A stretch of 64,000 bases of DNA from positions 186,001 through 250,000 of the forward strand of contig JAUJYZ010001345.1 of NCBI GenBank assembly GCA_033675265.1. Reading direction: 5' to 3'. The translations under genes were made by a program, and so were the position numbers. Below the pieces are notes generated by a model. That model was given only the letters and a program-made list of their open reading frames with translations, did no database searches and was not told the DNA's origin. Source of the DNA: Actinostola sp. cb2023 (lineage: Eukaryota; Cnidaria; Anthozoa; Actiniaria; Actinostolidae). Shown one piece after another: positions 10,069 to 20,975 of this stretch (position 1 is the first letter of the stretch; each line of letters begins with the position of its first letter).

Positions 10069-11451
10069 TTTCCAAGATTGTTCAAGGTTGCTCAAGAAAG
10101 ACGCCAGCAACCTACACCTAAGCCTTATTTAAGTACAGAGAAAGTACGAAAAAGAACCAAAAGCGATGCCGCAGATTCCAGTCAGCCCCACAAAAGGAAG
10201 AAAATCAGTGTAAAAAAAAGTGTCAAATCGGCAGACCGGGGAAAGCTTTTCAGAGCCTCTCTTCGTACGTTTCTTAATGTGAAACCAACAGATGAAAGAA
10301 GTACAGAGATTGGCAGTGATCAGTCCACGGCTGATAACACTCAGCATTCACCCAGGGTGTTACCAGCCACAGACGTGCATTATGGACTGCTCAAGAATAC
10401 AGCCACCAGATTCAACGCACAAACAACTTGTGTTTTCCCAGAGCAGAAAGAACCCCTCCTGAATTGTTTGCTCGATGGTTCAGTTAGGTTCAAAGGCAGC
10501 AGTGTGCTTGATGAAAAAGATCTTCAAGGTCTTCATGGTTGCAAACCACGCGACGAAGATAAATACCTGACTAACTTTGTCATTGAGGCCTACTTCGATA
10601 TCATTACAAGCACAGGTTCTTCCAAAGGTGTGCAAGCAGAAAGTCTGGGGTGGGAGGCATTCGAGAAGGGGCCTGCAGGCAGGATGTCAACTCAAGATCT
10701 GCTGAAGGGGAAAGCCCCTCTGATGGAGCAAGACGTTGTTCTGGTTCCATGTAACCCTGGCCAAAGCAAGCATTGGTTCCTTCTTGTTGTTCTTCCAAAA
10801 GAAAAAGAAATTCTAGTTTTGGACAGCTTAGCAGGGTCATTTACAAAGCCATCAGCAGAGAATGCCATCCAAAAGATGTGGAAGTTGTTAGAGGACGTTG
10901 ACAGCAGCCTTGACAAAAAGCAGTGGCGCTTTTACACAAACACTCCGAAGGATATCCCACAACAGCTAAACAGCTTCGACTGTGGTTTGTTTATATGCTT
11001 GTATGCCAGATGCTTACTGCAATCTCCAGTTCCATACAGCGATAGCCATAACTTCAGGCGTCACATGATCTTGGAGTTGCATGAGAAAGAGCTGCACAGT
11101 TTTACTCGCCCTTTTGTTCAACAGGATAGATACTACGCTGTAGAATATCAGAAGACGTACTACTTTGGCCGAGCCCTAGGAAGTTATGATGGTGCAGGTT
11201 TCGTCGATTTCAAATTCCTGCACTCTACAGTTTGCAGTGGAGCAAAAGTGTTCGCCTGGCCAAGACGTGATGACATTGATAGATGTCACAGTTCGTGCGT
11301 GTTTTATGGCCCTGTTGCTGTTGTGGGTGTTGGCCCTTTTACTCTTCCACAATTGAGTGAAGTGGAACAAGTGTTACCAGTGGTTAAAGAAAAGCAGAAA
11401 GGGTCCTTAATTCAAGTCTGCAATAACTGCATGATAGTTTGTCGTAATTGA
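9877..11451 (+). CDS. Ulp1-type SUMO protease (peptidase C48) with C-terminal domain, transposon-borne
   Basis: In the frame after the minisatellite slip. A basic linker with nuclear-localisation-like KRKKISVKK leads into a C48 fold with the full catalytic set: His (10771-10773, SKHWFLLVV), Asp (10822-10824, LVLDSLAG), Gln (10963-10965, PQQLNSFDCG) and Cys (10981-10983, DCGLFICLY). It is followed by a ~110-residue domain (YYAVEYQKTYYFGRALG...FVFAWPRRD-like...FYGPVAVVG) that I recall from other coral transposon proteins. C48 enzymes cleave SUMO or related isopeptide bonds. No independent good start is visible, and the frame is open through the repeat, so I infer this was the C-terminal half of one transposase-protease protein. 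Confidence 0.8.
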   Translation, partial: TPKEKPVPRDTPKEKPVPRDTPKEKPVPRDTPKEKPVPRDTPKEKPVPRDTPKEKPVPRDTPKEFPRLFKVAQERRQQPTPKPYLSTEKVRKRTKSDAADSSQPHKRKKISVKKSVKSADRGKLFRASLRTFLNVKPTDERSTEIGSDQSTADNTQHSPRVLPATDVHYGLLKNTATRFNAQTTCVFPEQKEPLLNCLLDGSVRFKGSSVLDEKDLQGLHGCKPRDEDKYLTNFVIEAYFDIITSTGSSKGVQAESLGWEAFEKGPAGRMSTQDLLKGKAPLMEQDVVLVPCNPGQSKHWFLLVVLPKEKEILVLDSLAGSFTKPSAENAIQKMWKLLEDVDSSLDKKQWRFYTNTPKDIPQQLNSFDCGLFICLYARCLLQSPVPYSDSHNFRRHMILELHEKELHSFTRPFVQQDRYYAVEYQKTYYFGRALGSYDGAGFVDFKFLHSTVCSGAKVFAWPRRDDIDRCHSSCVFYGPVAVVGVGPFTLPQLSEVEQVLPVVKEKQKGSLIQVCNNCMIVCRN

Positions 11452-11732
11452 GTGTTTGAGTGTTTACATATTTGCAATTCTTAACTGAATATAAACGAGC
11501 TGAACATAAATGGCAAGATTAACACAGAGAAAAAAAGACAGCTAAAGTGCATCCTTATATATCTTTATCATGTTATATATGTACACCAGAATGAAATATT
11601 GCGGGTACATGTACATGTACTACTATATACTTATTGAATGTGTGCAAGCAGAAACTGCTGGTGTTTAGGTTGCTATTCTAAATAAACAAGCAGTGGTGAA
11701 AGGGGTTGCGTTGTAATTGTGTTGGACAGCAT

Positions 11733-12143
11733 TTAAGTGATTTTCCACTTCTAAAACCTAGTAAAACAAGGTTAAATTAACGTTTGGAAAAATCGCATAA
11801 TTATCCGCATAATCGGCATTTCTTGCCGCATAATTTCCGGGTTTTTTCGCACAATTTCCGTTTCTTTCCGATTTTTTTCCGCACAATTTACGTTTTTTTG
11901 AAAACTGATTTTCCACTTCTAAAACCTAGTAAAACAAGGTTAAATTAACGTTTGGAAAAATCGCGTAATTTTCCGCATAATCGGCCTTTCTTGCCGCGTA
12001 ATTTCGGGGTTTTTTTTCGCACAATTTCCGGGTTTTTTTATATTAACGTTTGGAAAAATCGCGTAATTTTCCGCACAATCGGCCTTTCTTGCCGCGTAAT
12101 CTCCGTTTTTTTTCCGCACAATTTCCGGTTTTTTTTCGCACCC
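11733..12143 (+). repeat. Subterminal tandem repeats of the transposon
   Basis: Three blocks share TTAACGTTTGGAAAAATCGC (near 11777, 11945, 12043), followed by variants of CGTAATTTTCCGCATAATCGGCC and CGCACAATTTCCG. The left end of the element carries similar GCGTAATTC and TTCGCACAATTGGCC motifs at 5451-5530. Such repeats are typical transposase-binding sites; that role is inference. Confidence 0.75.
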
Positions 12144-12157
12144 TATCAGAGGGCCTG

Positions 12158-13287
12158 TCTATGGTCTTCTTCCAGACGTGAATCTTACCCTCCAACTGTT
12201 TACCCATCTTGTTTTGTAGTCGCAACATAGCATTTGGAGACATACAAACTCCTAACCTGTTCAAACGTATGAGATCCTCAAATCTGGCACCACTGTGGAA
12301 CAGGATTGTTGATATTCTATAATGTAGTGAAGATAAGTTGCTGTTCCGAAGACGAGTAAGACTTGACGTAGCCAGTGCCGCTGCATTTATGTTATTGATA
12401 GAGATTTTGATTTCGTCTCCATCCAAACCACTAGCTCCCAACAAAGCCTCGTACCACAAAGGGCAGTATACCCTCAGATCTTCAAGGAATATCTTATTTC
12501 TGAAACCTGCAAGTTCGTCAGGGTTGGTGGATTGTAGAAGGCTACCAGATCGTAAATACTCGGTGAACTCATTAGCAATTACTTTCTTAAATTCTAACTG
12601 CAACTCGGGCATTAATTCCTTGTGCTTGATTAAAAGCTTTGAGGCCGCTTTCCAGTCACAGAGAGAAATTTTCTTGACTAACTTTTTGCTTTCTTCTTCA
12701 CGAGGAATTCTCACACTTACGTTTCCGTTTGGATGTAGGATCAATACTTTGATCTGCAGTCCTTCCTTTGGTAAGTCGTCAATGTTCAGGTAGGACGATG
12801 ATGAATCGTATTGTGCATTCGGGGTACGCTGATCGTCACCATATCCAAGACTTTTCCTTGAGCTCCTAGAAGGGGATGCACGCGTGCACGGCTGTTTTGG
12901 TCGTCTCCACCAAGGGCTTCGTTTGTCTGTTGTTTCTAGCAGTCGCTTTCCAACGACATGTTTGGGTTTTTCTGGTGTCTTCACTGTTTTACATGTAACT
13001 GCTTGCGATCCTTTCAGAAATCGGAATAGACTGCCCAAATTTCTGAGTTTCCTACAATAAGGGTTACAAACTTTGTCCGAATATTGAGCGTCTTGTACTA
13101 AAGGCAGTCCAACTTCTTTGCAAATATCAGCAAGAACTACTCCAAAAGAATCCTTTCTTTGAGACGGTATGAAAATATTCTCAGATGATAAATATCCTTT
13201 CTTTCCAGGACAGGCAATATTTCCAAACCGTATTTTGAAATTACAATTACAAAGACGACAGTTTTCTCTTGGATCGCGAACGGACAT
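12158..13287 (-). pseudogene. DUF6589 gene, N-terminal exon, cut by the transposon
   Basis: Minus strand. I prefer the ATG at 13287 (MSVRDPRENCRLC) over 13335 because it directly precedes a Cys-rich N-terminal module (CRLCNC...CNPYCRKL) likely to bind zinc. About 370 residues follow, ending ..ISTILFHSGARFEDLIRLNRLGVCMSPNAMLRLQNKMG..., a block I associate with the region before DUF6589. At 12157 the frame runs into the transposon TIR and continues only as antisense of its terminal repeats. No stop occurs before the insertion, so the insertion itself looks like the first major break on this side. Confidence 0.7.
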
Positions 13288-13517
13288 TATATCAGAAATA
13301 CTCCATACCGTAGTTTGACAACAACACTGATTCACGTGGCGAATGTTTTGAACGGAAATGAAATTTCACTTCCGTTGTTTTAATCTGACAGTTCCTGTGA
13401 GTGATCATACATAACTAAGTAGATTGAGATTAGGGGCGTATTGAAAAATAACAATGCTTGGCGGCAGGCGTCCCCTTCCCCTCTCTCCCCAATCCCTTCG
13501 CCCCCTTCCTCCTCTCT

Positions 13518-13594
13518 CCGGCCCCAATCCTTTCCGGCCCAACTCCGAATCCTTTCCGGCCCAACTCTGAATCCTTTCCGTCCCAACTCCGGCC
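13518..13594 (+). repeat. ~21-bp tandem repeat
   Basis: About three copies of (G)AATCCTTTCCGGCCCAACTC, diverging by point changes, after a C/T-rich tract. Not coding. Confidence 0.75.
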
Positions 13595-13623
13595 CAAGCT
13601 TTTTTTCCCGCGAAAGAACGCCT

Positions 13624-14075
13624 GTTCAGCAGGCTACCAGCCTAGGGAACTCTTTGGTCTACCACGTTGTGACTTTGAATTCAAGGAATCGTTTATGTGC
13701 ATTTTCATAGAGCAGAGCAAAACTGATGTGTATAGGGATGGTACATGGGTAGTGATAGCTGAAACGCATAAACCACCTTGCCTGTGGACTTGTGTAGAAC
13801 ATATTTTAGTTTGGCCAGGTTCGGCGTGGATTGTGAGGAGTACATATTTCGAGCAATGAAGCTATTTACAAATTTCGTAATTCCTCTCAGTTGTCTTATA
13901 CCAGAGCTCGGGAAATTGTGCTAAGTGCGTTTCAATCAATTGGCCTAGCAAAAGAAGATTACAGGTTGCATAGCTTTAGACATGGCTGATGGAAGTCGAA
14001 AAAGCCGAAGAAGGCTATATAAAAGATAACATTGAATCGCTTCTGTCTGTTTCTATTTATTTAATTTGCCATTAC
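13624..14075 (+). pseudogene. Tyrosine recombinase fragment, frameshifted and internally deleted
   Basis: Several frames together resemble the catalytic half of a metazoan-transposon tyrosine recombinase. They include LPRCDFEFKESFMCIFIEQS with KTDVYRDGTWVVIAET (beta strands with Lys), SYTRAREIVLSAFQSIGL, and LHSFRHG (the H-x-x-R box). The sequence then jumps to EVEKAEEGYIKDNIESLLSV (the C-terminal Tyr helix). The glycine-rich stretch and second His that normally lie between are missing. At least two frame changes are needed. A Crypton or DIRS-type source fits; the fragment is too short to decide. Confidence 0.6.
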
Positions 14076-14115
14076 CCTGTTCTTTTGTTCGCACACGCCG
14101 TATTGTGGAGACATT

Positions 14116-14492
14116 AGGGACCTTAAGCATCGAGGACGGGGACGTGAGGACGACGAAGTTCGAATAAAGTGTTTTGTTGTCTATTGTTTACATAATTGTT
14201 TCTTTTTTCGTGTTTTTCACTAAATGTGTGGCCTCTTTGATGAACAACATCGTCTTTTTGTGGTCCGGTTGACTGAAAACAACTATCTGCACAAATAACA
14301 AACTGCGTTCTCGTTCATTTGCTTCGTCAAAAATAGGCATTTCACGTTGTAGTTTAGCACAGAACGCCTGAAGTTATGACCAAATCGAGCTCATTTCATG
14401 CATTCCAACAAGAAGTTATTGAATTTTGTAATTAGCGCTATTGTTTTTCTGCCGTCATCCTCACGTCCCCGTCCTCGATGCTTAAGGTCCCT
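14116..14492. mobile_element. 377-bp MITE, AGGGACCTTAAG family
   Basis: Terminal inverted repeats of about 39 bp begin AGGGACCTTAAGCATCGAGG, with few mismatches. ATT flanks both sides (14113-14115, 14493-14495). The first nine bases match the MITE at 683-913, and AGGGA-TTTAAG resembles the left end of the Harbinger element at 16967. A PIF/Harbinger relationship is therefore plausible but not proven. Confidence 0.8.
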
Positions 14493-14495
14493 ATT

Positions 14496-14705
14496 CCTCC
14501 TAGGAAAGTGCATTGTAAATTGTTCGCCTGGACGACATATGCATATGGGTCTAACTGTCCAATCACTGACACCGAAACAGTTATGCAATGCAGCGTGCAT
14601 TTCTGTAATGGCAGCAGCGTACTGCGTACTGTTTCTGGGGAACCAAGAGGTTGTGATCCACTTTGTAATTCGATGGACAACACTGGTACAGTACAGGCTT
14701 GGCAA
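14496..14705 (-). pseudogene. PIF/Harbinger transposase fragment
   Basis: Minus-strand reading HRITKWITT...ALHNCFGVSDWTVRPIC.CRPGEQ is a decayed form of the first-Asp block (NCFGFIDGTVRPICRPG) that is intact in the gene at 17116. It stops exactly at the MITE boundary and no continuation was found on the other side. About 65 residues of homology only. Confidence 0.55.
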
Positions 14706-15124
14706 ATCTTTGGGTCAAACCGCTTTACAGTCGAACCAAGAAAACCGTGGACACCTAAAATATGTCTGCATTGTTCATTGTGTTGTGTCCAATCGCATGT
14801 GAGATCTTGAAACCACAGATTGTTATCACTCACCGAACAAGGCTGCAAAGTTTCAATGTTACATTCTGTCCTAAAGTGCATATCAAGGCTCGCTGGTTTC
14901 ATTTTTGGAAAAAAGTTTACATCAAATGAAAACGATCATTGAAGATAGGTACACGCTGGGTCAGAGGCCACCCCTCAACGTATCATGTATTTCTGTCGCT
15001 TTTTACCGGCTCGGCTAAGTAATTAAGACTGGGGATGAGTAACTTTTAGACCGGAAGTCTAGAGAAGGAATGATGCAGGACTGTGACGGGTGGTAAGAGT
15101 TAAAATTTCGACATGGTTTGAAAT

Positions 15125-16833
15125 ATGGCGGCAAATTCTGGAGAGAGGTAAGCATTGGCTTTATTTCGGTGTTTTCGGTTTTAAAATCGGACTAATATTT
15201 AGCGAGATATGACCTCTAGTAAATTTGGTTTGATCTTGAGTTCGTAGCGGTGAATGACGGATTTTTCTCCGAGTTTAGAATATTTTTCTTTGCTTCTTTG
15301 ACAAAATAATCAAAAATCTAAAACGATACGATTCGAGATTGATTACTCTGCTTCAAGAATATTGTCGAATTATCTCTCTGTCTTTGGAACTGTATTTTTT
15401 AGACCAAGCGTTTTAGATACAACTGTCACACAATCACGTAAACGGAAAAGATTCCCGATCGGCGAATACGCACGACAGAAGAAGATAGAGAAAGAACAGC
15501 TTGTTGAAGACAAAGTGAATACTCAACAAAACATCAAGCTTCTACGTTCTAAATTGAATTACAGAAAAGAAAAGGTAATCTTGGTTGAGATAAATGATAC
15601 GATTTATATATATTTTCAAAGTATATACAAAGCAGGAAATCAGATCTAAATAGTGTATCTAAATTATGATTATGTTAGGATATTCTTAAGTTAAGCTTAT
15701 TAACTTTAAAATATATTTATTCTTGATAAAATGCATATATTTTGATATATAAATGATAGGTACATTTTATAGTGATCGAGCATTGAAACAAAACTATATT
15801 TGTATTTAATGTTGCTTTAATACTAAAATAAATAAATATAAATAATGTTTTTATTTGATAGGAAACATCTATTATTAATGACCTTCAAAAGTTAGGTCCT
15901 TTCATTGACGAAAGGGCCCATCGAAAGCCAAATATATGTAGCCAAATCCAACCGAGTATTGAACCGAGTATAATATAAATGTATTATATAATCACAATAT
16001 TTACATGTATATAGTCTGAACCGAACTTATAATATATAAATTGCTTATATCCTGTATATGAAATGTGAAATATAATAAAGTAAACTACATACCTGAGCTT
16101 GTATTAAATGTCTTAGTGCTGGGCAATCCCAAAAGCATTCCAGAAACCATAATTAAATGAAACAGTAAGAACCTCACTATTTTTATTGTATTTGAAGATA
16201 AAGTTGTATTCCTCATTCACCACAACCTTGGCATAACTGGTGTCTTCAAATGTTTTCATTAACAGCTCATTCCTTGGTACACGAACCTGCTCATCATTCA
16301 TTCGATTGAATATGTAGCTCAATTTCCTGTCATCTATAACTAGAACACGAATGACTGCCGTAGTTTCTGTAGTTGTGTGACCAAACGAATAATGAGAAAT
16401 AACTTGATTTAAAATCAAATTGAAAACCTCAGGCCTACGGCCCTCGGTATTTATATGGCTTATTGCCTCCGTTCTCGGTATTTATCTCTTACATACTAAT
16501 TTCTCTGTAAATGCTATGTAGATATTGAGTGAAGCTTTGCAGTCGACGAACGGGCAGCATGAACTGCAACAGTTAGAAACATCTACTCATGTTACTGTTA
16601 GTCATGATTATCAGCAACCATATCTACATGTACCAACTGATGAATCGGAAGTACCCAAATATTTGGTAAGCTTATGTCTTCCAAAACTGCCAACACTGCA
16701 CACATTTGTATTGAATGTATTTTTATTGAAGTATTTATATGCATATTGAATTATTTTATAGTGCGAGTCGACTCAAATGCCAGACAACCACTGCTCGAGG
16801 TGTGCTTCTCGACAGCTTCGAAAGCCAAACTGA
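15125..16833 (+). CDS. Possible small multi-exon gene: basic coiled coil plus Cys motif
   Basis: Four exons with consensus splice sites keep phase: 15125-15147 (MAANSGE, donor AG|GTAAGC), 15403-15574 (donor AAG|GTAATC), 16522-16665 (donor TTG|GTAAGC) and 16762-16833 (stop TGA). The product is about 136 residues: a basic SRKRKRFP motif, a likely coiled coil (ARQKKIEKEQLVEDKVNTQQ onward), a polar stretch and a final C...H-C-x2-C (NHCSRCASRQ). A skipped exon at 15862-15978 is also in phase and would end the protein after about 103 residues. No family recognised. All joins are predictions from sequence alone. Confidence 0.4.
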
Positions 16834-17115
16834 GAAAGTGCAGGAACCATATAAAGCACCAGAGATATAACCGTGAAGGTGACTTACATTTATCTTTAGT
16901 ATTCCAGAGTGGGGTAGAAACTTTTATTATACGATCCACGATTTTGAAGTGCAAATAAGAGTCATTAGGGAGTTTAAGATTGCGCGACGTCTGACGTAGT
17001 ACGTGACGAATATGACGTCAAGACTCAGGACGAGGACGCCGTTCCCGTTGTTGCAAAATTCAATTTAAGGTAAACAAACCGAACGACGTGGAGTGTTTAT
17101 GCACGTATTTTTGCA

Positions 17116-18683
17116 ATGAGCTCTTTAAAAGCTGCTCGGGATGCATTACTGGTTGCATTTGACTGTGGTACAATCAGTGAGGAAGAGTTTTGTTTACTGT
17201 ATGACATAAATCGATCAGATAATTTGGTTTTCGCGCACTCAGATTACGAGAGGTTTCCCTTGGATGACAAAGATGACGTTGAGTGTATCTCCAATTTCCG
17301 CGTAAAAAAACAGGATATTCCTCTACTTGCTGAAGCCCTCCGACTACCAGAAACATTTAAATGTCAGCAAGGATCGGTATGTGATGCAATTGAGGGCTTG
17401 TGTATCTTCTTGCGCCGATTTGCCTATCCCTGCCGCTACTGTGACCTTGTATCACTGTTTGGACGATCAGTACCAGAACTTTCAATGATAAACAATAAAG
17501 TAATAAACTATATTTTCGATACTCATGGCAACCTCATTACGAGATGGAACAACAGGATCCTGTCACCAGCCTTGCTTGAGATCTACGCTGATGCTGTGAC
17601 CTCCAAGGGAGCTGCACTGACAAACTGCTTTGGCTTCATAGACGGGACGGTAAGACCAATATGCCGACCGGGAGTGCATCAACGTGTAGTCTACAATGGA
17701 CATAAAAGGATCCACTCGATAAAATTTCAATCTTTGGCATTGCCAAATGGTTTGATTGGCCATCTTTACGGACCAGTCGGTAAGTTCTACATATATCTCG
17801 ATTAATATTACACGTTTTGATGTTGTTTGATGTAATTGTTTTGACGTAAGCTTATATACCATTGTAATAATTTTTTTAATTCGTTTCGGTCGTTCTTGAT
17901 CGATCATCATACCTCAGCGAATTTTTTATTTACAAAACTATATATAATAATTATTGTTCTTATACACAGAACACAAATGTATAAAAAATGAACAAAAGAA
18001 AAGAGCAGTGAAATAAGAGATAATTACGTCATTTGTTTACATTGTATTCACAGTAATTTGTGCAGATATGATCAACAAATACTGTACATACACTTTAAAA
18101 TAATAATTGTATGGGAAATATTTTGAACATATTGAAAATTCTAATCTGCAGCGCATTGCCAGTCTTAAATTTATCAGTAAATACACTATTTTACAATAAT
18201 ATTAATATAAAATTATTAGCTATAAACTTTTAAATTTGTATGTACTACATTTATATCTTCTCAACAGAAGGTAGAAAGCATGATGCCAGGATGATGGCTG
18301 AGTCCAATCTCTATGATAGCCTTGAACAGCACACAGTCTCTCCAACTGGCAGGCCAATGTGTGTGTACGGTGACCTTGGCTATCCACTGAGAGTACAACT
18401 CCAGACTCCATTCAGACAACCTGGCCTAACAGCTCAGATGGAAGAGTATAACAAATCCATGGGAACTGTGCGCACATCTGTTGAGTGGTTGTTTGGTGAC
18501 ATCACCAACTATTTCAAGTTTCTTGATTTTAAAAACAATCTAAAGATTGGTCTCAGCCAGATAGGCAAGATGTGCATTGTTTGTGCCATTTTGAGGAATG
18601 CATTAACTTGTATGTACTACAATTCAACAGCAGAGTTTTTTCAGTTAGAGCCACCAACTATTTTTGAATATTTTGCACCTTGA
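17116..18683 (+). CDS. PIF/Harbinger DDE transposase (two exons)
   Basis: Exons 17116-17779 and 18268-18683 join at G|GTAAGT...CAACAG|AA to give GPV|EGRKHDARM. About 359 residues, the usual Harbinger size. DDE residues: Asp 17641-17643 (NCFGFIDGTVRPICRPG), Asp 18372-18374 (VYGDLGYPL) and Glu 18483-18485 (SVEWLFG). The N-terminal half resembles the DNA-binding part of this family (FLRRFAYPCRYCDLVSLFG). No stops or frameshifts, so the protein is potentially functional. It should cut at the element ends with the Myb-like partner at 21123. This is the most complete mobile gene in the window. Confidence 0.85.
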
Positions 18684-20586
18684 ATGACTTCAAAATTTTA
18701 CCAAATAGCAGCCTGTCTACTGGGTGTATGTAACCGGTTATGCTGTCTGTCTCGATCGATCCACCAGTTACTGGAGCTAGGGTTGATTTCTACATTATTT
18801 ATCAATTGACATGGTTTTCTTTGTTCTTTGTAGGGCTTTATATCCCATATTGCCCTGCTTATTATGAATTCAAAGGATTAATATACAGATATTGACCCGG
18901 GCTATATCCAGTTATTAACCTTGTTCAATTCTTCCCTCAGTCATCTATACGTGGGTATTAAACTTAGCAATTTTCTACTACAACCTTGTTATGAAGAAAA
19001 AAATATTTTGATAAATGAAGTTATAGTTACCATAGAACCTGGAATCGAACCGAAGGCCTTTCTACAACACACTTTACACTGTCTACAGCTATGTTAGGAC
19101 CCTATAGCTAGTGAAAACCACATCTGTGATCTAGGCTTTCCTCTTTAAATTTTAAATTTATTTTTATTATTACATAGCTATCTGATGGAATTTGCTGGAC
19201 AAAAAATTGTTTTACCTCTTTTGATGAAGCTCATTAACATTGCAGTATACAGAATTGAAAATTAAGCATTTGTTTAGCATTCTCTCATGGGAATTAAGGA
19301 ACAATAATCTGATTAATGATGTCCTTTGGGACTATAGTTTTTGTGTGAAAATACAACTGAAGTATAAACTTTGTTACTCAAAACTCCCAAACTACTAGTT
19401 TTACATTTATATATGGGTCAAACCTTTCTATAGAAAACCTTCTCAATTGATAAATAAAATACTTAATTACCTTGAACGTCGGCAATATGGCCCTCGGGAT
19501 GTATATGGCTTATTGCCTCCGTTCTCGGTAATTCTCATACTTATTACCAAATGTTGAAAGTGAGTTTATAAAAACGTATTGAACATACCCCTTGTCAAAT
19601 TATCCAGATAAATCGCTGGTAATTGAATGTATTCTTTCCTGGTCATTATATATGTGTATTAGACTTATCTAAACACTATAATTATGCTACATATAATTAA
19701 GTATAAGGAATTTTGAAGAAAAAATATTTTGACTTACCATATAATTACTCAATTACTGAGAGCTCAGTGGTAAATAAGAGTACATACTGTATGGAAATTG
19801 CATAAAGTGATTGCTCACATACAGAGCCAGAGCATGCTTGAATCAGTTTTTCTTTTGAAAATTTATTTGCATTTTGGGATTATTGAAGGATTTTGTTACA
19901 TGCATGCATGCAGTGACATAAATCAAAGAATGAAAAATCAAACTTTAAAAAATAATTTAATACATCATATCAAATTGTATTTCATTAAAATTTTACAATT
20001 CATTCAATTGTTTTACATATGCTGTTTACAGAATTACATGAAATGTTTTTAATAAATAAAATTAATATAAATGCATGTTATTAATATAATTTATGTGTAC
20101 ATGCAGTGCACATGTCAACTATGACATGCAGTGTGACGATTAACATATACACATATATATTAAGTCAAAATATGTGATATTACTGTACATACATAATTGA
20201 GTGTAAATATATTGTATTAAAAAATTAAGTATAATTAATACACCTAAAAATGTGCATTGTACAATTTGATCATATAAATTTTTGAAATAATTATGATCTT
20301 AATAATATTAAAATATGCAATGTAACTCTTTGAAAGATGCATATACAGGACATATACAGTGTAAAATATTAACTTAATCTGAGATGTAACATACAATATA
20401 TGACATATTGCAATTGAATGAGATTATATATTCTATGTGTCTCTCGTGGTGTTCTATCTAAATGCTCAACACTCTAAATCCCATTCATAATCCACTTGCG
20501 TTCATCATTACTATTTTTCCAGCTTTTCAATTACATCTGATTCATCTGTGGGCAGTTGCCATGGATACGAAAGTGAATAGCAGGTG
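18684..20586. other. AT-rich non-coding stretch within/after Harbinger
   Basis: No convincing coding sequence. A repeat reading TATGGCTTATTGCCTCCGTT CTCGGTA lies at about 19508-19534 and again at about 16456-16482. A tRNA-like patch at about 19040-19110 (minus-strand box B-like GGTTCGATTCC) may be a SINE remnant. The rest is very AT-rich. Confidence 0.5.
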
Positions 20587-20941
20587 CCCCGGGGGGGGGG
20601 GGGTACTTCCTTTGTCCAAGTGCTAGGGGTGATCGGCGGTCAGTTTTGAAAACGACCCCTAAAAGGTACGCATAAATTAAAAGAGCTCTTGAAGCCATGT
20701 TGATTTCAACCCCTAAAAGGTATGACATATATGTCCATATATGGCAAAAAAGTGATTGTGCTGATATCGTTTAATCAGTGCCTGGACAATATCTTTCTTC
20801 TGTTCTTTCAATTGACCCTAAAAGGTACGGACTCGTGTTACGTAACTGACTTTTGTGTCGGAACCCTAAAAGGTACACACAGGAAATATGTTCGACCCTA
20901 AAAGGACCGCCGATCACCCCTACCACTTGGACAAAGGGAGT

Positions 20942-20975
<34 letters not shown>

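Larger units (their letters stand above)
5434..12157 (+). mobile_element. 6.7-kb hAT-like DNA transposon carrying a Ulp1 protease
   Basis: A perfect 14-bp TIR, CAGGCCCTCTGATA at 5434-5447, matches TATCAGAGGGCCTG at 12144-12157. TCTATG flanks both ends (5428-5433, 12158-12163). Cargo in order: BED-finger/hAT transposase exons (5958-6063, 7914-9870), a 30-bp coding minisatellite, a C48 peptidase with extra C-terminal domain (to 11451), then subterminal repeats. The internal genes and the TIR beginning CAG fit hAT. The 6-bp duplication does not fit the usual 8 bp of hAT elements. It splits a DUF6589 exon on the opposite strand. Apart from one frameshift the coding parts are open, so the insertion looks fairly young. 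Confidence 0.85.

Noticed and set aside
9623..10110. Long minus-strand open frames rich in LLECLLALAS or FGVSLGTGFS
   Set aside because: They are antisense readings of the 30-bp minisatellite, which is open in several frames because the unit length is a multiple of three.
12338..12793. 151-codon plus-strand frame
   Set aside because: Opposite the recognised DUF6589 N-terminal exon; shadow frame.
13441..13600. Pro/Ser-rich protein
   Set aside because: Explained by the ~21-bp C/T-rich tandem repeat.
19030..19115. tRNA gene on the minus strand
   Set aside because: A box B-like GGTTCGATTCC is present and a weak 7-bp acceptor stem can be drawn, but the D-arm spacing is wrong and stems rely on wobble pairs. 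At most a SINE or tRNA-derived remnant.
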